This document shows positions 9,067 through 17,867 of a DNA stretch of 64,000 bases, piece by piece. Location of the stretch: NCBI GenBank assembly GCA_002733215.1, contig NVUY01000008.1, positions 1 through 64,000 of the forward strand, written 5' to 3'. The notes beneath the pieces are model-generated. The model did not search any database, had not been told where the DNA came from, and saw only the letters and a program-made list of their open reading frames with translations. Each line of letters opens with the position of its first letter. Position 1 is the first letter of the stretch. Origin of the DNA: Sulfurovum sp. (GTDB lineage: Bacteria; Campylobacterota; Campylobacteria; Campylobacterales; Sulfurovaceae). The translations under genes and the position numbers were made by a program.

Positions 9067-9774
9067 CTAGTAAGTCGTTTCTGTTGTGAGCTCATCAACA
9101 CAGGTAAGTTCATAGACCCAGAGATGTAGGTCAAGCATATCGTCATAGACTTTGAAATTATGCTCTATGATAGCTTCCGAGTGAAAGGTGCTGTCAGGTT
9201 CAAAGGTTGTAAATGCATACATCGCACCATGAAGGTACAAATAGGCATATCTGTCCTCTTTGTCACAGCCTAAAGGGTAACGTTTAAACTTCGGTTCAGG
9301 CACAGAGTATCCTTTAGCTTTGAGCTCTTCCAGTATGTGATGCAGGGCTTCTCTCTTTGCATCATTTTTGATGTACTCTCTGTAGACGGAGAGTAGGGGT
9401 GCTTTAAAGTTACGGATACCCGTAGCAGCAAAAACTTCAAAGGGATCATAATGCATGTAAAAAGAAGCACTCTGCATCCTGTGCGTTGGACCCTGCCAAA
9501 AAATGATGCCTATACGCTCTTTGATGGGATCAAGTTTGTGAAAACGTGCATCACGATAAATACGAAAGAGTGATTTATTAACTTTGGGGATGGCATGAAT
9601 GTTCGGCACCAGTATCTGCAAATGCTCACCCATCTCTTCAACATAAGCTTTGTTGGGAGCTACGATATATTTCTCATACTCATCCCGGTGCTCATCAAGC
9701 CACTCTTTGGAGTTGTTTATGATGATGTTTGAAAGAAAAGTAAGTCCTTGTGGAGGGAAACCAGTAAAGTGCAT
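9067..9774 (-). CDS. DUF2461 family protein
   Basis: 235 aa. It opens with GFPPQGLTFLSNIIINNSKEWLDEHRDEYE, the usual start of DUF2461 (TIGR02453) proteins, which read F-L..L..NN.r.WF..hr. The conserved basic stretch SLFRIYRDARFHKLDPIKERIG follows. It is soluble and cytoplasmic. No reaction is established for the family. AGGATAATAC precedes the ATG. It is likely the first gene of the run leading into the acyltransferase fusion, with a 35 bp gap. Confidence 0.85.
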   Translation of the reverse strand: MHFTGFPPQGLTFLSNIIINNSKEWLDEHRDEYEKYIVAPNKAYVEEMGEHLQILVPNIHAIPKVNKSLFRIYRDARFHKLDPIKERIGIIFWQGPTHRMQSASFYMHYDPFEVFAATGIRNFKAPLLSVYREYIKNDAKREALHHILEELKAKGYSVPEPKFKRYPLGCDKEDRYAYLYLHGAMYAFTTFEPDSTFHSEAIIEHNFKVYDDMLDLHLWVYELTCVDELTTETTY

Positions 9775-9873
9775 GTATTATCCTGTAGCGATAGATAGGG
9801 TATTTATCTACTATCGTAACTTTTCTATTCTCAATAGTACCTTACAGAAATAATACACCATGCACTAAATTTC

Positions 9874-10521
9874 CTAATATCTGGTACCAAAATTTTGTGT
9901 CCAGTAATTCTCATATGTAGATCCCTCTTTGGTTACTAGAGCCAATCCTACTTCTTTAAATTCTGGATTCATCATATTTGCACAATGCCCGTCACTATCT
10001 AGCCAAGCATCAATCACAATTTGTGCAGTTTTACGTCTTGAGCCTGCTGCTATGTTTTCCCCCCAAGTCTTCCAGTCCGTATAGCCATTGTGTTCTATAC
10101 GTTGATCAGCGCTACTTCCTTGACTGAGTGATAGTTCTCTTGCAGTGATATCGTATTGAGTATTTGACCCCGTATGGCTAAAAGTATTACTATATGCTAG
10201 GTCATAACTATGTGCATACGCTGCTTTATAGAGTGCATCATTCCATTTGACAGGAGTGGCTGCACTAAAGTCTCCTCTTGAACCACAGTGTTGGGTATTG
10301 CCTCTTGCCACATTGATAGCATCTAGATAATCATGCTTTACTGCTTCATCTAGTGGAGGTATGGTAAAACCTGAAACAGGTGCTGGTGCTGGTGCTAGTG
10401 TTGGTGTCTGGTTTTGTACTAAAGGTTGATTATTGATGCTGGAAACAGGATTACTTCCACCACCACATCCATTTATAATAAGTGTTGCAGTAAGCAATAT
10501 AGACGAGGTTAAGATTTTCAT
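9874..10521 (-). CDS. Secreted CAP-domain (SCP/PR1-like) lipoprotein
   Basis: 215 aa from MKILTSSILL. The track's upstream start adds 16 residues that run back into the leader, so I reject it. The signal peptide ends in a lipobox, LIINGC, followed by GGGS and a Pro/Ala-rich linker (PTLAPAPAPV). The CAP domain (about residues 70-215) has AYAHSYDLAYSNTFSHTGS, WGENIAAG and HCANMMNPEFKEVGLAL. These carry the two His and acidic positions usual for bacterial CAP proteins. It should sit in the outer membrane or periplasm. A c-di-GMP-I riboswitch lies directly upstream, so expression probably follows c-di-GMP, consistent with a surface or biofilm role (inferred). Confidence 0.85.
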   Translation of the reverse strand: MKILTSSILLTATLIINGCGGGSNPVSSINNQPLVQNQTPTLAPAPAPVSGFTIPPLDEAVKHDYLDAINVARGNTQHCGSRGDFSAATPVKWNDALYKAAYAHSYDLAYSNTFSHTGSNTQYDITARELSLSQGSSADQRIEHNGYTDWKTWGENIAAGSRRKTAQIVIDAWLDSDGHCANMMNPEFKEVGLALVTKEGSTYENYWTQNFGTRY

Positions 10522-10577
10522 AATATACTCTTTGATAGATTGAAATTTGAAAATGAGAAATACATGCAACGTTAGGA

Positions 10578-10655
10578 GTAAGGTAACCTGGCGATCTTAG
10601 AATTACTAAGACCCATGGCTTTCCGTCCACACTTCACAATGTGTTTGGCTTTAAC
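10578..10655 (-). ncRNA. Cyclic di-GMP-I (GEMM) riboswitch
   Basis: Read on the minus strand the leader gives AAAGCCAAACACATTGTGAA, then GTGTGGACGGAAAGCCATGG, GTCTTAG/CTAAGAT and GCCAGGTTACC. This is the GEMM-I order: a GCAAACC-like start, the GGACGCAAAGCC-like hinge, a hairpin, and a closing GCCGGGTTACC-like element. The transcript would start near 10660 and the regulated start codon is at 10521. Closely related GEMM-Ib aptamers bind cGAMP, so ligand identity needs testing. Confidence 0.85.
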
Positions 10656-10666
10656 ATTTCAATTAT

Positions 10667-10672
10667 ATTATA
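10667..10672 (-). promoter_or_regulatory. -10 element for the riboswitch transcript
   Basis: TATAAT on the minus strand, about 12 nt before the first conserved riboswitch base. It lies just beyond the stop of the upstream gene (10685). No good -35 is visible, which is common in Campylobacterota promoters. Confidence 0.6.
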
Positions 10673-10684
10673 GCAAAACTTGCA

Positions 10685-11452
10685 TTACTTGATTATTACC
10701 AAAATCTTGAAATTTTGCCAGAGTATGCCTAGGATTTCATGAAATACAAGGCGGGATTTTACCAGTGCCTTAGATGAGAAAAATTTTGTGTAGTTGGGAT
10801 GTTTAATGCTTGCGCGATGATTGGTCGGAGCAGGGATGGGGTTCATTCCTTCTTGTGTGAAAAATTTTAATGCTCTTGTCATGTGAGATGCGGAGGTGAC
10901 CAGGATAAACGGTTCTTCCCTTAGTAGCGCTTTACCTGCCTCTGCTTCTTCCTGAGTATCTCTGGTGCCAAGATGTAAGATGAGGTCATTTCCGTCTACG
11001 CCTAGTGAGACAGCTAATTTTTTTTGCATGACAGCATGTTCTGTACTGTCATATAAACCATGGTATCCGGAGACTATGATTTTTGCTTGACTGTTCAGTT
11101 GACGGTAAAGGCGTATGCCTTCGTTGAGCCTTACAACAGATGTTTCAACTACCTGGGAAGTAATGGGTAAACTTTCATCCGTATGATGTCCTCCTCCGAG
11201 CACATAGATATATTTGATATTTTCAGGAGCCTTATGCAGTGTCGGGTGCTCAGATTCTATGCTATGCAAAAGGGTATTGGCAAGAGGCGGGTAGGAAAAG
11301 AGAAATAGCCATACAAGACTAAATATAAGTGTGACTTTTGCTTTGAGCAGTTTATTTTTATAGAGAAAGAATAGCCCCAGTATAATAAATGCCACACCTA
11401 AAGGCAGAGGCATTAAAAACATTGAGATAAACTTTTTGAGTAAAAAGTCCAT
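10685..11452 (-). CDS. DUF218 (ElyC/SanA/YdcF-like) membrane protein
   Basis: 255 aa. Two N-terminal membrane helices (residues about 5-28 and 36-55) are followed by a DUF218 domain. The domain contains YIYVLGGGHHTDESLP, the R-L-x-E-G-I-R-L-Y segment, KIIVSGYHG and ILVTSASHMTRA. The E. coli relative ElyC acts in envelope biogenesis linked to undecaprenyl carrier use; ElyC-like fits the two-helix form. The start lies 2 bp after the stop of the dehydrogenase gene, so the two are translationally linked. Confidence 0.8.
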   Translation of the reverse strand: MDFLLKKFISMFLMPLPLGVAFIILGLFFLYKNKLLKAKVTLIFSLVWLFLFSYPPLANTLLHSIESEHPTLHKAPENIKYIYVLGGGHHTDESLPITSQVVETSVVRLNEGIRLYRQLNSQAKIIVSGYHGLYDSTEHAVMQKKLAVSLGVDGNDLILHLGTRDTQEEAEAGKALLREEPFILVTSASHMTRALKFFTQEGMNPIPAPTNHRASIKHPNYTKFFSSKALVKSRLVFHEILGILWQNFKILVIIK

Positions 11453-11454
11453 TT

Positions 11455-12672
11455 TTAGTCTACTATTCTTGTTTCATTTGCTCCAAGTTCTATCACTTTC
11501 CATGGTAAACCTTGTACATTTAATTCATCCATAAAAGGGTCTGGATCAAACTCTTCCATGTTAAAGACACCTTTACCCTGCCATTTACCCTCTAGTATCA
11601 GTTTTGCGCCTATCATGGCTGGTACGCCTGTAGTGTAGCTTACTCCTTGACTAAGAACTTCGGCATAACATTTTTCATGGTCAGAGACTTGGTAGATATA
11701 AACGGTTTTTTCTTCTCCACCTTTTATCCCTTTGGCAAAGATCCCGATATTGGTTTTTCCTTTGGTGCGTGATCCAAGGCTAGCGGGGTCTGGGAGCAGG
11801 GTGGCTAAAAATTCCAAAGGGACGATCTTCATGCCTTTATGTTCTACCTCTTTGATGCCTAACATGCCTACATTTTCTAAACATTTCATGTGGGTAAGGT
11901 AAGACTCTCCAAAGGTCATAAAGAAGCGTATACGTTTGAGTCCTTTGATGTGTTTGATTAAAGATTCCATCTCTTCATGGTAGAGTAGGTAGCTGTCTTT
12001 AGGTCCTATTTCCGGATAATCCCATATTTGTTTGATCTCCATTGGGTCAGTTTCAATCCATTTACCTTGTTCCCAATAACGACCTTTAGCTGAAACTTCA
12101 CGAAGGTTTATTTCAGGGTTGAAATTCGTAGCAAAAGGGTATCCGTGATCTCCGGCATTACAGTCGAGTATGTCTATGGTATGTATTTCATCAAAGTAGT
12201 GTTTTTGGGCATAAGCACAAAAGACATTGGTGACACCAGGGTCAAAACCGGAGCCAAGCAGTCCCATAATGTTAGATTTTTTAAAGGCCTCATCTCTTGC
12301 CCATTGCTCTTTGTATTCAAATTTGGCAGTATCTGGATGTTCGTAGTTGGCTGTATCTAGGTAATTCACACCGGTTTGTGTACAAGCATCCATAATGGTC
12401 AAATCTTGATAAGGAAGTGCCACATTGATGACGATGTCTGCTCCTGAACTTTGTATCATGTCTATGAGTTCAGGTATGGAATCTGCATCTACAGAGGCAG
12501 TTTGTATGTGTAGACCTATTTTTTCTTGTATGTTTTTTGCTATGGTTTCACACTTACTCACAGTACGAGAGGCAAGCGTAATGTCTCCAAAGGTATCACT
12601 ATTCATTGCACATTTAAAAGCAACAACATTTCCAACTCCACCAGCACCGATGATAAGGGTTTTTTTATTCAT
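11455..12672 (-). CDS. Carboxynorspermidine/carboxyspermidine dehydrogenase
   Basis: 405 aa saccharopine-dehydrogenase-like enzyme. It has the nucleotide-binding start TLIIGAGGVGNVVAFKCAMN, then TVSKCETIAKNI and GLLGSGFDPGVTNVFCAYA, all typical of carboxynorspermidine synthase. It reductively joins aspartate semialdehyde to a diamine (putrescine or diaminopropane) with NADPH, in the alternative spermidine route. AGGAGTATTTT precedes the ATG. The arginine decarboxylase gene speA, at 19.8-21.7 kb, would supply agmatine for putrescine. The matching decarboxylase is not in the window. Confidence 0.88.
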   Translation of the reverse strand: MNKKTLIIGAGGVGNVVAFKCAMNSDTFGDITLASRTVSKCETIAKNIQEKIGLHIQTASVDADSIPELIDMIQSSGADIVINVALPYQDLTIMDACTQTGVNYLDTANYEHPDTAKFEYKEQWARDEAFKKSNIMGLLGSGFDPGVTNVFCAYAQKHYFDEIHTIDILDCNAGDHGYPFATNFNPEINLREVSAKGRYWEQGKWIETDPMEIKQIWDYPEIGPKDSYLLYHEEMESLIKHIKGLKRIRFFMTFGESYLTHMKCLENVGMLGIKEVEHKGMKIVPLEFLATLLPDPASLGSRTKGKTNIGIFAKGIKGGEEKTVYIYQVSDHEKCYAEVLSQGVSYTTGVPAMIGAKLILEGKWQGKGVFNMEEFDPDPFMDELNVQGLPWKVIELGANETRIVD

Positions 12673-12747
12673 AAAATACTCCTAAAAATAGTGAGGATAT
12701 TTTAGCATAAATTGTAGTTTTTTATCTCTAAAATAAGGAAAAAATTT

Positions 12748-15273
12748 TCAAAGAAGAAGAGAAAGTGAGAGCACCTCTCCTGTATAGACATTGTATTGGG
12801 TATGCTGAAGTCTTTGTTCCACGGTCTGCGCATCTAGAGGCTTGTCGTAGAGATATCCCTGTACGGCGGTACATCCCGTAGATATGAGATACGAAGCTTC
12901 TTCTTCAGTCTCAACACCTTCTGCCAGTGTACTGAGTCCAAGTTTTGAAGCCAATGAAATGATAGTATCGACTATAGCACATGCATCTGCTTCTTCCGGA
13001 ATATCATCTATAAAAGATTTGTCAATTTTTAAAAGATTCAATGGAAGCTGTCTTAAGTAAGATAAAGAAGAATATCCTGTACCAAAATCGTCAATAGCAA
13101 AATGTACTCCCTGTTTTTTAAGATCTGAAAAAAGGTTGACCCAGCGTCCAGGATTTTTCATGATAACCGATTCTGTAATTTCAATCTCAAGTTGATCTGG
13201 GGACAAACCTGAACTGTTAAGCGCATTTGCTATAGTTTTCGGAAGGTCACTGTATTCCAGTTGTATTGCTGAAATGTTTATAGCGATCCTACCATCAAAA
13301 ATACCTTGTTGCTGCCATTTCGCGGCTTGTGAACATGCCGTTGTTATGATCCACTCACCTAAGGCGATGATCATGTGATTTTCTTCGATAATAGACATAA
13401 AACTTTTAGGAGTAAGGAGTCCTTGTTTAGGATGGTGCCAGCGGATAAGTGATTCCACTCCAATTATTTTTCCATCTTTTAAACTGACCTGTGGTTGATA
13501 AAAAAGTTCAAATTGTTCTTCTTTGAATGCAATTCTAAGATCATCTTCCATCTGTAATCTTGAGATAAGCGTATTGGTAAATGATAAGTCATAAAAAGAA
13601 AAAGAACGTTTTCCATTTTCTTTTGCCTTGTACATGGCTGTATCCGCAGCTTTTAAAAGAGTACTTTTGTTTTCACCATCATACGGATGAAGCGCTATGC
13701 CGATACTCCAACTTAAATGGAAAATTTGATTTTCAACCTTAACTGGATGATGAAATTTTTGCAAGATCTTTTCTGCTAGTGTGCTAGCGTTATTTTTGGA
13801 ATGGAGATGTTCAGACAGTATCACAAATTCATCACCACCAAAACGTGCAAGGGTGTCTTCCTTTCCAATAAGTTGCTGCAGTTGCTTTGCAACAACTTGC
13901 AATACTTTATCTCCAGTCTCATGCCCATAAGTATCATTGATATCTTTAAAGTTGTCTAGATCAAGAAGTAACAGTGCAATTTTGTTATCATCGAGGTGGC
14001 TGCTTAGTAAAGCATGTTCCAAACGATTTTCAAATTGATAGCGATTATAGAGTCCTGTCAGAGTATCATGCAGTGCAAGATAACTTATTTTTTCTTCGGA
14101 TGCTTTCTCTGTACTCAGATCTGAAAAAATACCAATATAATTGATAATATCACCGTTGTGATCTCTAATGGTCGAAATGCTGAGCCATTGAGGGTAAATT
14201 TTATTGTTTTTCTTTTTGTTCCAAATTTCTCCAGACCATCTGTCCTGTGTATTGATACTTTCCCACATTTTTTCATAAAAGGTTCTTTTATATTGCCCTG
14301 ACTTTAGCAGTACAGCATTTTGACCTATGGCATCACTTTCACTATATCCTGTGATTGAAGTAAAAGCTTCATTAATGGCAACAATTTTCTGTTGTTTATC
14401 TGCAATCATCACCCCCTCACGGCTATTTTGTGTCACCGCAGCAAATTGCCGTAGCTGAAGTTCATTGTTACGAAGTTCGGTAATGTCATGTGATATAACA
14501 AGAATACTGAGTTTCCCATTTTTATCTTTAATGGGTTTTTTGATAGATTGAAAATGGCGTACCTCACCTGTATTAGCATCAGTAGAACTTTCGTATACTA
14601 CTTGAGTTTCAAATTTATCCATAATTTCTCGGATATTTTGTAAAAAGAAATCTCTTTGTTCCTTATTTGGATTAAAACTTTCATCTGTTTTGCCTATCAT
14701 TTCTTCAGGAGTTGTTGCATAAAGTTTGGCAAGTGTCTCATTTACAAAAAGGAATTTCCCCTCATAATCCCGCATAAGGATAATATCTGGGTTTTCATCA
14801 TTAACCAGGCGAAAAAGTTTATTTTGCTCATCAAGAGATGTTTCTATTTCATGGATCTCTTCTTTTTGCTGAGAGATATCTTTAATGACTGCTACACAGC
14901 CTAAAATAGCTCCTTTTTCATTTTTTACCGGTTTTAAATACATTTCCTCGTAGCGAATTGTTCCGTCAGGTAGTGTATATGCCCCATTTACTGTAAATGA
15001 CTCACCTTTTAATGAACGCTGAAGTAATACACCAATATGGCTAAAGTTGTCTTTTCCAATGATCTCTTCAACTTGAATACCGGTAAACGCATCAGTAGCC
15101 TGATTATGAAAGAGAGCATAAGAGTGATTTACGGTGATATAACACATACTGGAATCAATAAATGCAATCATGTCTTCCGATGCATCAGCCAGTTGGCGTA
15201 AGTGCATATTAGCATCTTTTGCTTTTTGAAGGGCATGTTTATAATATGTTATAGATTCTTTATTTGACATCAT
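12748..15273 (-). CDS. PAS-PAS-PAS-GGDEF-EAL signalling protein
   Basis: 841 aa. There are three PAS-like domains (about residues 25-140, 150-275 and 280-395), then a GGDEF domain (about 405-565) with an intact ARFGGDEFVIL. A full-length EAL domain (about 580-825) follows, with ESLIRW in place of EAL, then ITESV, DDFGTGYSSL and AEGVET. The position of the RxxD inhibitory site before GGDEF reads GKED, so product inhibition is probably lost. No membrane segment is present. The start may be the first or second Met. It could make or break c-di-GMP, the likely ligand of the riboswitch 2 kb away. Confidence 0.9.
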   Translation of the reverse strand: MMSNKESITYYKHALQKAKDANMHLRQLADASEDMIAFIDSSMCYITVNHSYALFHNQATDAFTGIQVEEIIGKDNFSHIGVLLQRSLKGESFTVNGAYTLPDGTIRYEEMYLKPVKNEKGAILGCVAVIKDISQQKEEIHEIETSLDEQNKLFRLVNDENPDIILMRDYEGKFLFVNETLAKLYATTPEEMIGKTDESFNPNKEQRDFFLQNIREIMDKFETQVVYESSTDANTGEVRHFQSIKKPIKDKNGKLSILVISHDITELRNNELQLRQFAAVTQNSREGVMIADKQQKIVAINEAFTSITGYSESDAIGQNAVLLKSGQYKRTFYEKMWESINTQDRWSGEIWNKKKNNKIYPQWLSISTIRDHNGDIINYIGIFSDLSTEKASEEKISYLALHDTLTGLYNRYQFENRLEHALLSSHLDDNKIALLLLDLDNFKDINDTYGHETGDKVLQVVAKQLQQLIGKEDTLARFGGDEFVILSEHLHSKNNASTLAEKILQKFHHPVKVENQIFHLSWSIGIALHPYDGENKSTLLKAADTAMYKAKENGKRSFSFYDLSFTNTLISRLQMEDDLRIAFKEEQFELFYQPQVSLKDGKIIGVESLIRWHHPKQGLLTPKSFMSIIEENHMIIALGEWIITTACSQAAKWQQQGIFDGRIAINISAIQLEYSDLPKTIANALNSSGLSPDQLEIEITESVIMKNPGRWVNLFSDLKKQGVHFAIDDFGTGYSSLSYLRQLPLNLLKIDKSFIDDIPEEADACAIVDTIISLASKLGLSTLAEGVETEEEASYLISTGCTAVQGYLYDKPLDAQTVEQRLQHTQYNVYTGEVLSLSLLL

Positions 15274-15394
15274 TTACCTTTGGCAAGAATGATAACATAC
15301 TTAGTTGAAGTATCTATTGATATAGCAGCGATTTAGTATATAACTATAAGATATAATTAAATTAATTTTAAGTTATATTTAATGCTTTATTATG

Positions 15395-15400
15395 TATACT
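15395..15400 (+). promoter_or_regulatory. -10 element for the small-ORF transcript
   Basis: TATACT on the plus strand in a 218 bp gap between divergent genes. A start site about 7 nt downstream would place the stem-loop at 15423-15473 in the 5' leader of the tiny ORF. Confidence 0.4.
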
Positions 15401-15422
15401 GCTCTTGTGTCAAAACTATAAA

Positions 15423-15473
15423 GGGCACCTCCAATAACCCTGAGTACATAGGGTTATGTTATTAGACGTGCTC
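15423..15473 (+). ncRNA. Leader stem-loop before tiny ORF
   Basis: Long hairpin. Outer stem GGGCAC/GTGCTC encloses an inner stem AATAACCCT/AGGGTTATgTT with loop GAGTACAT. The segment CACCTCC in the 5' arm is complementary to the AAGGAG ribosome site just after the hairpin, so an alternative fold could hide that site. Confidence 0.5.
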
Positions 15474-15491
15474 TAAATTAAGGAGAATCCA

Positions 15492-15587
15492 ATGGAAGTA
15501 TTAATACTTATCGCTGGTCTTGCTCTAGTTAGTCTAGGGTGGATCAGTGGATTATATACAGAAATATATAGATCTATATTCAAATAA
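15492..15587 (+). CDS. Tiny single-helix membrane peptide (31 aa)
   Basis: Too short for the ORF track. ATG preceded by AAGGAGAATCCA, a strong ribosome site at good spacing. The product begins MEVLILIAGLALVSLGWISG and ends YRSIFK: one hydrophobic helix with a short basic tail. It has its own -10 and a structured leader, and a perfect hairpin follows it. Shape and leader recall type I toxins and small membrane regulators, but no sequence family is recognised. Confidence 0.55.
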   Translation: MEVLILIAGLALVSLGWISGLYTEIYRSIFK

Positions 15588-15594
15588 ATATTCT

Positions 15595-15623
15595 AATGTA
15601 GTCCATGTTAAATGGACTACATT
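15595..15623. terminator. Perfect 12-bp hairpin after the tiny ORF
   Basis: AATGTAGTCCAT-gttaa-ATGGACTACATT, eight bases after the tiny ORF stop. It lies between that ORF and the converging AEC gene, where a two-way terminator would be. No U-tract follows on the plus strand, so intrinsic termination is unproven. Confidence 0.5.
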
Positions 15624-15695
15624 CAACACTTACTTTAACTCTTATCCTAACAAATCCTCGCATTTTATTTATACAGAAAACTTTAGAGATCCCCT

Positions 15696-16613
15696 TTAGA
15701 CTAAATAGTAATGATCTATGACATAACTCAGTCCAAACAAAAAAGGAATAAAGAGTAGTGTACTCAGTAAGATAAGCGAAGTCACATCTTTCGGTTTGCA
15801 ATCATATAGAGAAGCGAGGTTGATATTTGCAACAGCAAGCGGTACCATCATCTCCATCAAGATCACACCCTGTACAAAGAGTGGTAAGTTTGTAAGGCTG
15901 AGTATGACGGCTGTAGCCAAGGGGAGGAGTATGAACTTTTGAACCATCGTACCTATGAAGAGTTTGGGGTGCAGCTCTTTGATGCGTATACCCTGTAGGA
16001 AGGTGCCTAGTAAAAAAAGCTGCAAGACAATGCCTGCGTAAGCTCCCATCTTGAAGAATTCTTGTATCTCAGTACTGATAGACACATCATATATATTAAT
16101 TAATATGGCAAAAAGAGAAGCAGGAATGATAGGTATTTTTATAATGTTAAAGAGGGAGTCTTTAATGCTAAATGAACCTCTTGAATAGATATACACACCG
16201 ATGATGTAAACAACAAAGACATTGGCGATGTTGATGAGGGTAGTATAGATGACGCTTTGTTCTCCAAAAATCGCAATGCCTAAAGGGATGCCGATATTAC
16301 CTGTATTGCCCACAAACCCTGCAATGGAAAAGATAGCACGGTCTTTTATATTTGTAAATATTAGTTTTCCTATCATAATCGCAGGAATGAGTAAAGACAA
16401 GATAATAGCAAGATAAAGTAATGGCACATAAACATGCTCTACATGTAATTTAGCAGTAGAGAAACCCCAAATGGTCACAAAGGGTTGAAGGAAATAGACA
16501 GACATCAATGTCAGGGTCTTGGTATTTATATCCTCTTTAAAGATACGTTTAGCCATATAGCCAAGCATTATGAAGACATAAACAAAGAGGATGGAGAGTA
16601 GTGTGCTTATCAT
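15696..16613 (-). CDS. AEC family transporter (auxin efflux carrier-like)
   Basis: 305 aa inner membrane protein with about ten helices in two five-helix halves. The start MISTLLSILFVYVFIMLGYMAKR and the segment GNTGNIGIPLGIAIFGEQSV are typical of AEC permeases, where the NxGN/GxPL motif lies in the broken helix. Bacterial members move malonate or other small organic anions, or are unassigned; the substrate here cannot be read. The hemerythrin gene lies 44 bp upstream on the same strand. Confidence 0.85.
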   Translation of the reverse strand: MISTLLSILFVYVFIMLGYMAKRIFKEDINTKTLTLMSVYFLQPFVTIWGFSTAKLHVEHVYVPLLYLAIILSLLIPAIMIGKLIFTNIKDRAIFSIAGFVGNTGNIGIPLGIAIFGEQSVIYTTLINIANVFVVYIIGVYIYSRGSFSIKDSLFNIIKIPIIPASLFAILINIYDVSISTEIQEFFKMGAYAGIVLQLFLLGTFLQGIRIKELHPKLFIGTMVQKFILLPLATAVILSLTNLPLFVQGVILMEMMVPLAVANINLASLYDCKPKDVTSLILLSTLLFIPFLFGLSYVIDHYYLV

Positions 16614-16657
16614 GGGTATGATTATAGCTTATTCACTCTGTATGTTGATATAAGTAC

Positions 16658-17098
16658 CTACTCTGCTTCATTTGCCATTTTTTGTGCTATATATCTTGCT
16701 GTTGGGACATCCACAGTGTTGATATGCAGTACTATCCACTCTGGTGACTTAAATATAAAATTGATCACTTTATTTATATCACCAAAATTTTTCCATTGTT
16801 GGATAGCATAATCAATATCAGTTAAAAACATATCGTGTGCCGTTTTATGCATTTCATAAGAAGGGAAATTATATTTTTTCATAAGACGCTCTTCATTAGC
16901 AAAGTGTACTTTTATATGTTCAATATACTCATCTAACTTTGCTTCTAGCTCACTTAGTTTTGATTTGTTCGATTTGTCCATTGTATACTGTGTTGCAAGT
17001 TTTTCCACTTCATTTAAGATTTTTATTTCTTCTTCGTGTGTCTCTTGCATCTCCTCAACATCTAGATATTCAACTTGTTCTGCGTAAAGTAATGCCAT
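16658..17098 (-). CDS. Bacteriohemerythrin
   Basis: 146 aa four-helix protein that binds O2 at a non-haem di-iron site. Ligand motifs are in order: HEEEIKIL (first His), HIKVHFANEE (His and Glu), HKTAHDMF (paired His) and HINTVD (His and Asp). Length is near the usual 130-150. Campylobacterota use such proteins to buffer or sense oxygen. The promoter should lie in the gap to the divergent DedA gene. Confidence 0.9.
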   Translation of the reverse strand: MALLYAEQVEYLDVEEMQETHEEEIKILNEVEKLATQYTMDKSNKSKLSELEAKLDEYIEHIKVHFANEERLMKKYNFPSYEMHKTAHDMFLTDIDYAIQQWKNFGDINKVINFIFKSPEWIVLHINTVDVPTARYIAQKMANEAE

Positions 17099-17258
17099 TA
17101 GATAATCCTTTTTGTTGTATTATAAATAAAAATGTTAAAATACCACTTGATACATATCAAGATAAGTTATGAGAGGTGCCCATGTTTTTTTTCTATAAAA
17201 ACATTCAACCATTAAACTATTTTAGATATGATTTCTTAATTTTAATTTAGGATATTGT

Positions 17259-17819
17259 ATGGATTTTGCTTCTTTAGAGACTTGGGGTTACCTGGCGGTA
17301 GCATTTTTTGCCTTTGGCGGTTCGTTGTTCATAGTAGCAGCTGCGGGTGTATTTTCTTTTATGGGTAAAATGGATTTGACCACAGCCTTGTCCATAGCGA
17401 TTGTTTCCAATTATATGGGAGATATGTTTCTTTTTTACCTTGGGAAGTATCAGAAAAAAGAGATACAGCCTTACTTTGCAAAACATAAACGTAAAATTGC
17501 CCTTGCTACACTCATTATGCGTAAGTACGGGATAGCCGCCATTTTTATACAGAAGTTTCTCTATGGCATTAAAACACTTGTACCTCTTTCTATGGCACTT
17601 TCAAAATATGATTTTAAAAAATTTGCGTTTTACAATGTATTTGCTTCGATTGTATTTGTACTCACCATTGGACTGAGTGCATATTATTCGAGTGAGGTGA
17701 TCATCGCAATGTTCGCCTATATTAAAATAAATCCATGGATAGCACCTGTTATTTTGTTTAGTATCATCGGTTTGGTTTGGTTTGTGATGGAAAATATGAC
17801 TAAGAAGAAGAAAAAATAA
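17259..17819 (+). CDS. DedA family membrane protein
   Basis: 186 aa. Four or five hydrophobic segments. VSNYMGDMFLFYLGKY and the later GIKTLVPLSMALSKYDFKKFAFYN match the conserved DedA/SNARE-associated core (G..lG....Y..G and F.R..P). Family members act as lipid carriers or flippases for undecaprenyl phosphate or phospholipids. A basic tail (TKKKKK) follows the last helix. The gene stands alone, between the divergent hemerythrin gene and the convergent aminotransferase gene. Confidence 0.85.
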   Translation: MDFASLETWGYLAVAFFAFGGSLFIVAAAGVFSFMGKMDLTTALSIAIVSNYMGDMFLFYLGKYQKKEIQPYFAKHKRKIALATLIMRKYGIAAIFIQKFLYGIKTLVPLSMALSKYDFKKFAFYNVFASIVFVLTIGLSAYYSSEVIIAMFAYIKINPWIAPVILFSIIGLVWFVMENMTKKKKK

Positions 17820-17843
17820 GAAGTGTGAGGGAAGTGTATCTTC

Positions 17844-17860
17844 TTCCGACAGACTCCTAG
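17844..17860 (-). repeat. 17-bp repeated word (copy 1)
   Basis: CTAGGAGTCTGTCGGAA read on the minus strand. It recurs exactly at 31922-31938 on the plus strand and in 12-bp form at 29377-29388. It sits in the short gap between two convergent genes. It resembles the end of an insertion sequence left behind, but no element is present. Confidence 0.5.
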
Positions 17861-17867
17861 GTTGGCA

